From Apricaphanius iberus (taxonomy: Eukaryota > Chordata > Actinopteri > Cyprinodontiformes > Aphaniidae), in contig JAPXFQ010001387.1 of assembly GCA_028564705.1 (NCBI GenBank), positions 744,001 to 808,000 of the forward strand: a stretch of 64,000 nucleotides of DNA. Reading direction: 5' to 3'. A model generated the notes under the pieces. The model was not told the DNA's origin. It was given only the letters and a program-made list of their open reading frames with translations, and searched no databases. Shown here piece after piece: positions 46,124 through 56,355 of the stretch. The first letter of the stretch is position 1. Each line of letters begins with the position of its first letter. A program made the position numbers and the translations under genes.

Positions 46124-46431
46124 AATGAGATCTCAGGCTGAAATAATGTGAAAATAACCTCCATGACAGTCAAACATTTTCTATCAGGGCTCAGCATGTA
46201 CTACTGTAGAAGAAAACACGGTTATGTTAATATGAATAATTCTTACTTTCTTGTACTCTCTAATCAATCACATGATTGCAAATCATAATTTTATAAAACA
46301 AGTGAAAATGAAATGTTCTACTGTACAGATCAACGTTGCAAAAGTTATGCTGCTCAAGTATTCAGGTATCAAATATCTTGATTCAGCTCTTATTACTTTT
46401 GGAGGACATAACAAGAAACCAACATAGTTTG

Positions 46432-47520
46432 TTAATCCTGTTTGTCATGCTTCAGCAGGTTGTTGTAGTCAGACTTCTGTGAAAAACAAAATAATTACTC
46501 ATCTTCATTATCACATTTTTCTTTGCTGAATATATCCATTTGTGCTTCAATATCTGATTCAATAGTTAAATACTAATGATACAGCGACAAGCAACACCCC
46601 AAATGCATTTAAAAAAATCACCAAATCAGTAAACTATATTAAATTTATAGCCTATTTTAAACAGTACTGAACATTCATAAAAAGCGAAATTAGTCAGACT
46701 GAAATAAAACAGTCTCCAGCTCATCAAGCTTGTCTAGCCCCTCCTACTTACATTTAGCTAGCTGCAGCTAAACTGCAGTGAGCTCTTTAACACACTTAAT
46801 TAACTAAAACTGGCTACATTAAATATCACCATCGACTTATTTAGGCACAGAACAGTCAGTTAACGCTTCACAATGTTGAAAATATTGTAAATTCATCAAC
46901 TTACCATAGAAAATTATTCTAAAACACAGAAAATGAACTGTGTGCTGTGAGTGCTGCTGTTTGGACCTATTCGCAGCTGCATACAGGGTTGCCAGGTCCC
47001 AGAAATATTTCCATCCCAATGACAACTCAAAATCCGCCCAAATGGAATCAAAACTAGCCCAATTCTTCAGTGTCCAATCAGATTAGACTATGGCTGGATT
47101 CCCACAAAGGGCCTTAAAATAAATTTATATAAGTTTAAGTTTAAAGTATTGGCCTTTTGTCTTAACCAAATTCTTAATATCAACAATTGTGTTTTTTTAA
47201 TACACAATCCCATACAATAAAGGTCAAATAAGAACATGTCCTCTCTGATATTTTCTGACCCTAGTCAGAAGTACTAACTTGTACTTACTTTTCCCTTCTC
47301 AGCACTTCTCTCTGATGCTTTTCTCTCCAGATCTGCGGCTTTTCTGTTTACACACAAGCATCAATATTAAAATTAACACACTGTTAAACTAAATTAACAT
47401 ACACTGGCTTTTATCAATATTATTACAAATATGCTTACTGGATGAGCTTGAACACTTTTTCTTTTGTTTTTGTTGCTGTTAGTCTTCTCTTTTTTTCAGA
47501 ACTTTTCACAACATTTTCTT
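46432..47520 (-). CDS. Three-exon candidate gene end, unidentified
   Basis: Three minus-strand exons fit together with consistent phases. Exon A at 47439-47520 is 82 nt with donor CCA|GTAAGC. Exon B at 47289-47343 is 55 nt with acceptor GTAAACAG and donor AAAA|GTAAGT. Exon C at 46432-46476 has acceptor TTTTTCACAG and ends K-H-D-K-Q-D, stop. Exons A and B are Lys/Glu/Arg-rich (for example K-E-K-V-F-K-L-I, then K-A-A-D-L-E-R-K-A-S-E-R), suggesting a charged helix. Exons A and B fall inside the hAT element 46984-47822 and exon C outside it, so either the element carries exons or the model is a coincidence. I do not recognise the protein. Confidence 0.3.
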
Positions 47521-47822
47521 CTTAGATGGTCTAACTGCGCAGCCTTATTTTGATTACAGATTTGAACAGAACTATATACAATCTCAGGGCTGTTTTATTT
47601 TAGTTTGTTGCCAAGTATTCATTCCCGGGGATCAACACCCTCTAATAAAAGGTTCCCTTTTATCTTTGTCCACAATTATTTTACTTTATTAATTTTTTCG
47701 CGGCCGTGGTACATTATAAATGTAGCCCAAAAAACCACAACCCGCAACTCCATATTTTTTCCCGCAACTCCTTTTCTAAAATAGCCCAATTGTGCGGGAA
47801 AACCGCTACACTGGCAACCATG
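46984..47822. mobile_element. Non-autonomous hAT element with 8 bp target duplication
   Basis: The 839 bp element has ends CAGGGTTGCCAGGT (46984) and, inverted, CATGGTTGCCAGTG (47822). The flanks GCTGCATA (46976-46983) and GCTGCATG (47823-47830) match at seven of eight bases. Subterminal AGCCCAA-type words are repeated at both sides, as in related fish elements. No transposase was seen. The flanking DNA is continuous with the repeat at 44765-44890. Confidence 0.8.
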
Positions 47823-47925
47823 GCTGCATGAACCACGTGACTTCCGCATTCCATTCTTTCCATAGAAGTCTATGGGAGTGTCCTAACTCTCCTTATACGG
47901 CTCTGGGTAAAATAAAATCTGGAAA
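47823..47925 (+). repeat. Inverted counterpart of 44765-44890 (right part)
   Basis: GCATGAACCACGTGACTTCCGC, then CATAGAAGTCTATGGGAGTG (itself palindromic around AGTCTAT) and GTCCTAACTCTCC. Confidence 0.6.
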
Positions 47926-47979
47926 CATTTCATACCTGCAAATTGATTGTATGTAAAAGTGTTAATGTGTGTTTGGGTG

Positions 47980-48235
47980 TAAATGGACTGAACTTATATA
48001 GCGCTTTTCTAGTCTTACTGACCACTCAAAGCGCTTTACATTGAAGCCACATTCACCCATTCACACTTGTATTCATACACTGACACCCAACATGGCTTGG
48101 TAGGACAATGTAGAATTTGGGGGTTAAGTGCCTTGCCCAGGGGCACATTGACATGTGACTGGAGGAAGCTGGAATTTAACCTACGACCCTCTGATTGCAA
48201 GCCAACTACTCTACCACTGAGCCACAGTCGCCCAC
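47980..48235 (-). mobile_element. tRNA-derived SINE
   Basis: Same family and orientation as 28981-29234. The minus strand starts GGGCGACTGTGGCTCAGTGG (A-box TGGCTCAGTGG). The B-box is mutated to GGTTAAATTCC. The body and the AAAAGCGCTATATAAGTTCAG tail are well kept, so it is a fairly recent copy. Confidence 0.9.
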
Positions 48236-48394
48236 TGTGAAAAAAGGAAAAAAGGAAAAAAGCTGTGAAAAAAGGAAAAGGGTGAATATCTGTAGGTGAA
48301 ATGAAAACCTGAAGTGAAGGGTTTTTCAACAACTGACCAGGCAATTCTGAATTTCAGCAAACGTATGTGCTCCTTTAGAAGGCTGATGGTCTTC

Positions 48395-48475
48395 ATGGGA
48401 TCAGAATGATATCATCTTGACATGAAACTGAAAATAAATATTGGCACTGAAAATAAAAATTTGCATTGAAAAATA
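48395..48475 (+). repeat. Left outer arm of a large inverted repeat
   Basis: ATGGGATCAGAATGATATC, AACTGAAAATAAATATTGGC, then ACTGAAAATAAAAATTTGC. It is mirrored at 55205-55295. Confidence 0.85.
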
Positions 48476-48662
48476 TTAGGCTATCATCATCATCCTTTAT
48501 TTATAAAGCACATTTAAACAGCGACAACGCCAACCAAAGTGCTGTACAAGACAATAAAATACCAAAGAATATACAGCAGCATAAAATAGCTAAAACAAGT
48601 AAAAATTGTAAAGTTTTCACACTTTCATCCTTTTTTTACAATGCCATTCCTTTTTTCAATGC

Positions 48663-48826
48663 CAGGTGATACTGTTTTGACGCTTGTGTGTGCACACGGA
48701 TGAGGGCCGGGGCTTCAGCCACCCATATGTTTGCATGGTTTGCACACATTACGTGAATGAGGCAGTAGGGAAACTCCGGCTGTCTGAGGCGATAGATCAA
48801 AATTTTATTTGCTACTAATGTGACAT
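48663..48826 (+). repeat. Left inner arm of the large inverted repeat
   Basis: ACTGTTTTGACGCTTGTGTG, GGGGCTTCAGCC, TTTGCACACATTACGTGAA and TGTCTGAGGCGA are mirrored at 54790-54958. The block between the arms on this side (about 48480-48660) contains CCTTTATTTATAAAGCAC..AAAGTGCTGTACA, a separate LINE/SINE tail. Confidence 0.85.
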
Positions 48827-48917
48827 TTAAAAATATTTGTTTTCCCCTCTTGAATTTTATGTCTCTTAATACAAGACATTTTCTAAATAAAGTCAAAAGT
48901 CTGGCATGGGCTTAATT

Positions 48918-50225
48918 AGTACCTCGGTACCATTTAAGCCCATATGTGTTCCAAATAACCCCACAACAACATTCAATGACATATATAAAAATATATTCAT
49001 GCTTCAAGTATTTCAATAAGATTTCTTTAATGTTCAGGCATATAAGCCTATTACAAACACATTCAATAAAATCAACCTCTAATTTGGCTTCCAAAATTAA
49101 TTAACCAAAAATACATTATAACCCAGAGGAAGGCCTTAAAGGATTTATCATTTTGATAACTTGAATTTGCTATGTATTTCATTGTGGCAAATGAAGATAT
49201 ATTCTTTTGAAAGTGATACATGCATTGATCAGGGTCAACTTTTAGATATGTCTAATAATACAACATTGTATCGTTAGGCCTACCTGAAGACACTCTGAAA
49301 TATCTTTACTCTACTTCTGAAGTGAGGAAGGTGGTACGTCCCTGATGAGCCTGAACTTTAACCCTGTCCTTCAGTCACTCCCTCAAAGACTTCCTGTCAA
49401 CTCCAAACTGCCTTGACAGTTGGCACAAGTTTTTAATTGTGCCCTCATGGTAGAGACGACATGCCTCAATCATTTTTGGATAGTCGCTGTAGTTCTTATT
49501 TTTTGGCATTTCTCATTACAAATAAATTTGACATGCAATCGAACATACAAATTAGATTGCATAATACTTGAGTATATGGACTATAACACTTAGTTTAATG
49601 TCAGGATGCTTTTGTCAGTATGTGATCCAAACATTATAGGGGAGGGGATGTATCAGATCTCAATAATGATGGAATTTCTATTGTAAAACACAAGATGACC
49701 TTAAATGAAACATGCTGGGCTTAAATGGTTCGATAGTGATCACTGAGGAGAAAAAGGGGATTTGGTCACTCTAAAAAGCTTAAAATGTATGTTGCTATGC
49801 ATGTAACCTTACTATATGGTAACCTTCCTATGCTATCTAGCAAAACACATCTTTTGTGATTGTTACAAATGGTACAAATTTCCAAAAACCTACTAATACA
49901 CAAAAATCAATTCACTAATCTCTCAATTTTCATAGTATTATTGTACTTATCTCGTTAGTTGCCGAAATCGGTTCAAAAATACTTTTTCATAAGGTGTCCC
50001 AAAACATTGAAGTTTTGAGGTGACTTCATCTGAGCTGCTTGAGAGTGCTGGATGGTGGGCGGGGTTAATTCAAAAATGGAAAATGCGATTGGTGTTCACC
50101 GAAAACTCACATACCTGTGAGAAGATACTTGATTTGTGAAAATAGTGAGTAGCTTATGACAACACCCTGATTTTTTTCAATTTCACTTCAAAGCTCCAAA
50201 TGGGCTTAAATGGTACTTGGGCTTA
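48918..50225 (-). mobile_element. Pogo-like DNA transposon remnant
   Basis: Inverted terminal words GGTACCATTTAAGCCCAT (48926) and ATGGGCTTAAATGGTAC (50200) bound about 1.3 kb. The minus strand encodes the start of a transposase with a CENP-B/psq-type helix-turn-helix (49309-49509). The catalytic region is missing, so it is internally deleted and inactive. Exact ends and the TA target duplication are not certain. Confidence 0.65.
49309..49509 (-). pseudogene. Pogo/Tigger-type transposase N-terminus (CENP-B/psq HTH), fragment
   Basis: From the ATG at 49509 it reads M-P-K-N-K-N-Y-S-D-Y-P-K-M-I-E-A and then N-L-C-Q-L-S-R-Q-F-G-V-D-R-K-S-L-R. This is a psq-type DNA-binding helix-turn-helix as in pogo and Tigger transposases and CENP-B. 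An in-frame TGA follows near 49380, after which L-K-D-R-V-K-V-Q and R-T-T-F-L-T-S-E-V-E continue the family pattern. The rest of the protein, including the DDE core, is gone. Confidence 0.75.
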
Positions 50226-50278
50226 ATGGGTACGCTTACCCTACATGTCAATAAAGTTTTTTTTTTTTTTTTTTTTCT

Positions 50279-50455
50279 TTCTTTTTTTCTTCTTTTCTTT
50301 TTTAACGTGTCCTGTCTAGCAGTATGCTACTCAGAATTGGTGTCTGAGTACCAAGTACAAGCCCAACAGTTTTACTTTCCCAAGCAGAGTATTACAGCTT
50401 CGCTGTAGTACGCCACTTGATGTATATGTATGAAAAATCTTTATTAGTGATTACT
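50279..50455 (-). other. Extra 3' segment before poly(A), candidate 3' transduction
   Basis: Copies 2 and 3 agree up to GGAAATTGAACCC. Copy 2 then goes straight into its A-rich tail, whereas copy 3 continues for about 180 bp (starting ACAGTAATCACTAATAAAG) before its poly(A). Read-through of the source LINE's own weak signal into flanking DNA is a known way to create this. Confidence 0.6.
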
Positions 50456-53400
50456 GTGGGTTCAATTTCCTGACGTCATGGACATTAAACTGAGACAAGA
50501 AGGGAGAAAGGAAGAAGGTGAAGAAAAGAAACCGGACCAACAGAGGGGCGAACCGATGACACAAGACAGGGAGGCAAATAAAGAACACAAGAAAACATCC
50601 CAGTCCTCCACCTCTGCCGGACGGCAGAGAAACAGTAATACAAAACAAAAACAACAAAGTGTACAGAACCAAACCAATAGTTCGGATCTGGTAGAATAAA
50701 CAAAGAATTACACATTCACTACACACAAGCATTGATTAATGAACATAATACAAATGTTTCTGGTAAGCTCCTGTGAACAACTAACTAATGATGATAACCT
50801 CAGCTTAAGATATGTCCGTCCTCACCTATGTCCCCACACCTATGTGTGTGCGAGCATGCAGGTCGGAATAAGGTTTCCCCATGCAAGTGATTGATAGCTG
50901 GTGTAAGGAACCGTCAATCCGTCCTACAGGAATCGGCACAGACATGGAGGAGGCAAGAGATGTATGCATCCAGCGTCCCACAGAGTACAGAGTCCACAGG
51001 CGGATCAGCGCAGGGTCGATCACCCGCCAAGAGGGGAACAGATGGAAGCCCCAGGGGAGCACCCACCAGCCGCGATGCTGGGGCCCGAGAGATCGCAGTG
51101 ACGAGCCCACGGGCTCCGCCGGTAACCGGCTACGCCAGGGCGGGCCCGGACCAGGAACCGGAGGCCACGGGGACCAGGGGCACCCCACCCCCCAGCGGGG
51201 CCCCAACCAGTGACCAGCCGACAAGGGTCCCCCGCCGCCGCCGCAGGCAAGGAGGACCCGCAGCCAACCGACGGACAACACACGCCGCCGCCACCCCGGA
51301 CCAGTACCCACCGCCAACAACCCGGCCCGCCTCCACACATCCACACGCCAGGGAGCCACAGCGGATGTACGCCCTCCCCAGGCCGCGCCCAGCCGGCACC
51401 TGGACATCCAGATCTTCCAGCTCCAGGGTCCAGATCCCGCCCCACGTGGGGCGCCAAGATCAGGGGCCCAGCCAATGCCGGACAGCCCCACCAGGCGAAC
51501 AGACCAGCCAGCTGAAGTCCTGGAACCGGCAGGAGGACTGGGCGCCAGGCACGGTCCCCACCGATCCACCGGACGGCACCAACCTATTCTACAAACCCGG
51601 CACCCCCATAAGAGGTGCCCCAGTCAATCCAAGGAGGACATCGGCCCGAAACAGCGGCCGCCCGACACACCGGACCACCCAGGACCCGCCCGACATGCAC
51701 CAGGACCGAGCCGGGCCGCAACCGGGACCCCCAGCCCCAGGCATCGAGAGTCATCATCAACCAGCGGGCAGGAGCAACCATCACCGACGGGGAGTGACGG
51801 GGAGGGAAGAAGATGCATCAGGCCAGAGAGCAGCCAAACACCCAACCTGACAGGTAGACATAGACAGACAGAGACACTCATACGTACCCTCCCTTTCTTG
51901 TGTACACATTCTTACAAATACAGGACATACGAAAAAAGGACGCTATACCCTCATTCATACCCCCCATACGTACACTATACTCCATACTCCCAGGCCCAGG
52001 GACAGACACCCCAGTAGAGAACCCTGCCCCTGCACCCAGGAGACAGACCCCTTTGCCCACCAGGACGGGGACAAGTAGACCGCCAAGGCCCCACACCGGC
52101 AAGAGCAGCCCACCAGCCCAGGACCCCGACCAGACGGCGTGATGTTCTATCCGGGCTCCGACCCCTGATGGTCCAACGAACAGGGGTGTGGAAAGACCCC
52201 CCAGCCTCTCTCCCCCAGCTCAATGTGGTGTTGTTGCGTGTTGTTCTAATGTGCACTTAAAACAGAGGGGGGGGACATGGGAATACTGCCGGGTACCCCC
52301 ATCTCCCCCCCCCGGGCCCTCAGTGTCTAGATGCGTTTAACCAGTGGGTGCCGGCACCACAGGCGAGGCCCCCACAACGGGGGGGCCTCGCCTGTGGCGC
52401 CACACCGCCAGGTCCCTACATGTGCGTTCCCTGTAAATGTTGCAAGTGTAGTGTCTAAATTGCTCAATAAAATCGGGACCCAGGCCGCCACCGGGTAGCG
52501 AAGACGGAAGCTCCATCCCGCACCCCAGTGACGTGCCCACGTCCCAAGGCCTTGTGAATGGTAGAATGAAGGAGCAGGTGGACAGAGGCATGGGGATGGG
52601 GAGAAAATAACTGGGGTGACCATTGCCAACCCCAGGGAGCCAGCTCCCCTGCTGACTCCAATAGGCACCCCCGTTCGGCCCGATCCACCAGGGGTGGGAG
52701 GCCCCAGCACGTCCAGTCGGGGCCCACGGCAGCGGTACCGCCGAGCCCCATGGGGGCCCCGGCAATCCACCAGCCCCCATGCCAGGGGCATACCTAAATC
52801 CTCCCCAACATTCACACTGCTAACAAAACACATGTCACTAGACACCCAGGTTGAGTTTACTCCCCCCTCCCGTCCCAAGCGCACCCCGTTAAAAAGAGCG
52901 CCTGTGCTAGATGGTAAAAAGCCTCCCCGCCAATAAGAGACGCCCCAGGCACCGCCAGCGTCCGAGGACCCCCGGGCCGAGGCCGGAACCCGGCGCACCA
53001 CCGACTCGGGTACCCCGGACATGCCGCGCCAGGCCCGTGAGCAGACCGAAGTCCCGGGCGGCCAATCCCCAGGCCGACATCCTCCAGCCTTGCTACTACC
53101 GCCCGATGGCCGGGTGGCAACAGAACCCAGCACGTCCACCCACCAGCCCACACCCCACCAACTGGTCAGTCACCGTGGAGGCCGACCAACACCGGCCAGA
53201 GCCCCCCACCCCAGCACCCCCGCGAGGGCTAAGACCAAGACCCAGGAGCCATGTCCAGTGTCAATATAGCCGATCGGGCCCGGAGACGCCGGCCACCCGC
53301 CACGGCCTCTCGCCGACGCCCGGACGCGGCAAGCGGCCACCGGGGAGCAAGCGACAGGAACCAGCCCGGGGAGATGGAAAGGGCAGCAGCGCCCGCCAAC

Positions 53401-53749
53401 CACCGGCCGACCACAGCCCCCCCCCAGCCGGCACCGACGGCAGCGCCCCAGCCGGGGGGCGCGCCGCCCCAGAACCCCGAGCCCCAGGCCCAGTCCAGAC
53501 CCCCCCAGAGCAGCACAGCACCAGGCCAGTAACCCGTGTCCGCCAGCACGACCCCTCTAAGGCGCCGCATGCAGCCACTAGGAGTCACCACACAAAGACC
53601 CCAAAGTCCCACCCCAGGCGAGGGTCTCGGCACCTATCGCCGAACCGCAAGCGGACCCACCCCCAAGGACCTCCCCGCAGTCACCACCAACCCTTAAGCT
53701 CCACATCGGCAACCGTGTCCCACAGAACGGAATCAAGGGCCCGACCCCA

Positions 53750-54586
53750 CTAGGTGATGGAACTGATCAAGGGTGACCAGAAAGATTGATCAGATGTGGA
53801 GGCAGATGCCGTTTCTAGACCAATGTAATCCAGAAGGAGATCTCTATATTGATTAATATTCAGAGTATTTTTATTTTTCCAGTTCAAGAGGATATTTTTC
53901 TTAGCGATGCATAAGGCGATGTAAAATAATTGCATAGACTTTGTATCCATGGTAACTTCATCTATATTTCCCAGCAAGCAAACTGTGGGAGCAGGTGTGA
54001 TATTACATTTCAGACACTTTGATAGATCTTCACATATCTGGTACCAATATTTCTTAACAGGTGGGCAGAACCAAAGAGCATGAATATAATTGTCTGGTAG
54101 ATTGCTTGTACATTGTAAACAGGTATCAGACGGCGTATAACCCATCTTGAACATCCGTTGCCCTGTATAATGCACTCTATGAAGGATTTTATATTGTATT
54201 AATCGTAGATTAGGATTCTTAAGAAATTTGAAGGTTCTTAATGAAATTTGAGACCAGAGGTTTTGGTCTATTGAGATGGACAAGTCCATCTCCCATTTTG
54301 AAATAGGAAGGGCTATTGATTCATCTATTCTATTTAATGTTTTGTATATTTTAGATAGCAGTTTGGGAGGGTTAAGATTAAGGAAGTCTAAAACTTTTCC
54401 TGGAATTTGTAAATCAACTGTATTGAGCCTAAATTTATTTTTTATAATTGATTTAATTTGTTGGTATTCTAAGAATTTATTCTTGTTAATTCCGAATTGT
54501 GTAACCAATGTATTAAAGGGGATAAAGTCTGTTCCATCAAATATATGCTCCAGGTATTCAATTCCTTTACAACTCCAGCCTGTCAA
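53750..54586 (-). CDS. L1-type LINE ORF2 C-terminal part (partial)
   Basis: A 278-codon open frame ends at a stop at 53750-53752. It has the post-reverse-transcriptase region of L1-type ORF2, with a Cys-rich motif C-L-Q-C-T-S-N-L-P-D-N-Y-I-H-A-L-W-F-C (about residues 137-155), the usual C-x2-C..H..C pattern thought to aid RNA binding and integration. It begins at M-T-G-W-S-C-K-G-I-E-Y-L-E-H-I-F only because the element is truncated there. The endonuclease and reverse-transcriptase domains are missing. No internal stop occurs over the surviving part, which suggests recent insertion. Confidence 0.85.
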   Translation of the reverse strand: MTGWSCKGIEYLEHIFDGTDFIPFNTLVTQFGINKNKFLEYQQIKSIIKNKFRLNTVDLQIPGKVLDFLNLNPPKLLSKIYKTLNRIDESIALPISKWEMDLSISIDQNLWSQISLRTFKFLKNPNLRLIQYKILHRVHYTGQRMFKMGYTPSDTCLQCTSNLPDNYIHALWFCPPVKKYWYQICEDLSKCLKCNITPAPTVCLLGNIDEVTMDTKSMQLFYIALCIAKKNILLNWKNKNTLNINQYRDLLLDYIGLETASASTSDQSFWSPLISSIT

Positions 54587-54789
54587 TACATGTCAATAAA
54601 GTTAACAAATACATTAAGACTGGTGTAAGCACAGCTAACAACACTGGCAACAGGATTTATTTTTTATTTTGCTCAAACGTTATTGTGACACACACTCTAA
54701 ACCAGAATGTGGCGGTAATGCGCGCCAACTGCCATGGTAAACTGAGAAGAAAACGTTTATATCTTTTTTTCTATTCTTCCACAAACCAC

Positions 54790-54958
54790 ATTAGTAGCAA
54801 AGAAAATGTTGATCCTGCTGTCTCTCGCCTCAGACAGTCGGAGTTTTCCTCCTGCCTCGTTCACGTAATGTGTGCAAACCATGGAAACATATGGGGGCTG
54901 AAGCCCCACCCCTCATGCACGTGCGCACACAAGCGTCAAAACAGTACCACCTGAATGA
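54790..54958 (-). repeat. Right inner arm of the large inverted repeat
   Basis: Reverse complement of 48663-48826 with moderate divergence (for example TGTCTGAGGCGAGAGACAG against TGTCTGAGGCGATAGATC). Confidence 0.85.
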
Positions 54959-55204
54959 AGCTGAAAAGCAGAGGCAGGCACTGAATAAATGGTGGCACTC
55001 AAAAAACCATTGGTATTGAAAAAAAGATTAGCATTGGAAAAATGATTGGTATTGTAAAAAAAAATGTGGTAAAAGTTGATTTTAAAGAGTTATTTGTTTG
55101 CATATACATGAGTTTCATTGAATTTCACTTTGAAATTTTTTTTCACTTTCAGTACAGACATTTTCAATAGATTTATTTCAGATTCATAATGAATATTTTC
55201 AGTC

Positions 55205-55295
55205 GCAATAATATTTTTCAATGCCAATTTTTATTTTCAGTGCCAATATTTATTTTCAGTCTCATTTCAAGATATCTTTCTGATCCCATAGTCTT
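55205..55295 (-). repeat. Right outer arm of the large inverted repeat
   Basis: Its reverse complement reads ATGGGATCAGAAAGATATC, GACTGAAAATAAATATTGGC, then ACTGAAAATAAAAATTGGC, matching 48395-48475. The preceding 55.0-55.2 kb contains further diverged ATTGGTATTGAAAAA-like words. Confidence 0.85.
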
Positions 55296-55829
55296 TAGCC
55301 TACTAATTTTACAAAGAGCTTAGTAAGAGCAAATGCAAAAGGAGAATTTCCGCAATCATTTAATCTGCTGTTCAGTTCATTCCAACATATATATTTTTTT
55401 ATCTGTAATTATTGACTAAAAGCACCATTAGACAGAATGCTACCAATTAATATATAAAGCTGAAAAATGTTTAGACTGTAGACTTTAACAGAAAGAAATT
55501 CAGCCAGTCTTATATCTCTTTTACTCATTTGCTGACATGACAGCAGAATCCAGTATTTCCAAAGCATCCTTGCTGATTTATAAAATATCTCAAATGTCAC
55601 AAAAGTCAACTTACTAAAATATTAACAATCAATCAGCAACATATTATGCATATATGGAATCCAGCTGAAAATAAAATATGAAGCACACCTACAACACATT
55701 TGTTAAGCATGAAAATATCTCTCACACACCAAACCAACAGGGTGAGACTACAGAGGAACTTTTTAACTGTCACAAACATTACACCTATTGTTACACCAGT
55801 TATACAGGTTAAACATTTTCTCCTTCACA
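55296..55829. other. No gene recognised
   Basis: AT-rich sequence up to the target duplication of the LTR element. A 66-codon minus frame (55409-55609) is unassigned. Confidence 0.4.
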
Positions 55830-55834
55830 CTTTA

Positions 55835-56069
55835 TGTTGTATCTTCACCAAAAGAAAATAGACGAATACCCACACAGCAGGAACATGTTTTAACGGGTCT
55901 CCTTTATTAGACCATCAACAGTGGTGCTCTTCTACACAACCTAGACCTCGGCTAATCTATGAACGCCCTCTGCTGGGCTCTGTGGTACTACAGCGTCAAA
56001 CAGGGTGACTCACAAGCAACAGCAACCAACCTGGAGAGGAACAAACAATAACTTTCCCACTATACAACA
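55835..56069 (-). repeat. 3' LTR of the gypsy-type element
   Basis: 235 bp, plus-strand ends TGTTGTATC..TATACAACA. Compared with the other LTR it lacks about 22 bp, absent near position 55925. Confidence 0.92.
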
Positions 56070-56355
56070 CCCCCCCCCTCGTTAGGTTAACAGCTCCTGT
56101 ATATAAATATGAACACTGTATATGTACACGGAACAATCCATAACATATGATGTTGGAACTTTTCATTTTATTTTTTAACCTAACTAGGAAGGTGCATCCT
56201 TCCAGTGAGATCAGAGCGCATTGTTGCTCTATTCCTGGAAAGATCTCACTCTATCTAACAAAGTCTTTGAGGCGCACAGGTGGATGTTTTTCTCTCTGGG
56301 AACGTCGCACAACTGGTGCAACTGAGCCTGGTTGAACCAGAGTCTCTGGAGCAGG

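Larger units (their letters stand above)
50259..54587 (-). mobile_element. L1-type LINE, 5'-truncated, with GC-rich 3' UTR (copy 3)
   Basis: A perfect 16 bp duplication ACATGTCAATAAAGTT lies at 50243-50258 and 54588-54603, and the minus-strand poly(A) (a T run on the plus strand from 50257) abuts the left copy. These are clear marks of target-primed reverse transcription. The minus strand reads an ORF2 C-terminus (54586-53750), then about 3.3 kb of 3' untranslated region, GC-rich down to about 50.83 kb, then about 190 bp unlike the other copy, then poly(A). Long open frames on both strands at 50881-53753 lie in the untranslated region. Confidence 0.95.

Noticed and set aside
50891..51850. 319-codon open frame, plus strand
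   Set aside because: It lies antisense in the GC-rich LINE 3' UTR. The homologous tails at 22.9 and 37-39 kb break the frame, and the Pro/Arg/Gly-rich product has no domain.
52327..53753. Pair of overlapping 270-280 codon frames on both strands
   Set aside because: GC-rich untranslated tail of the LINE. No family motif, no start context, and frames not kept between copies.
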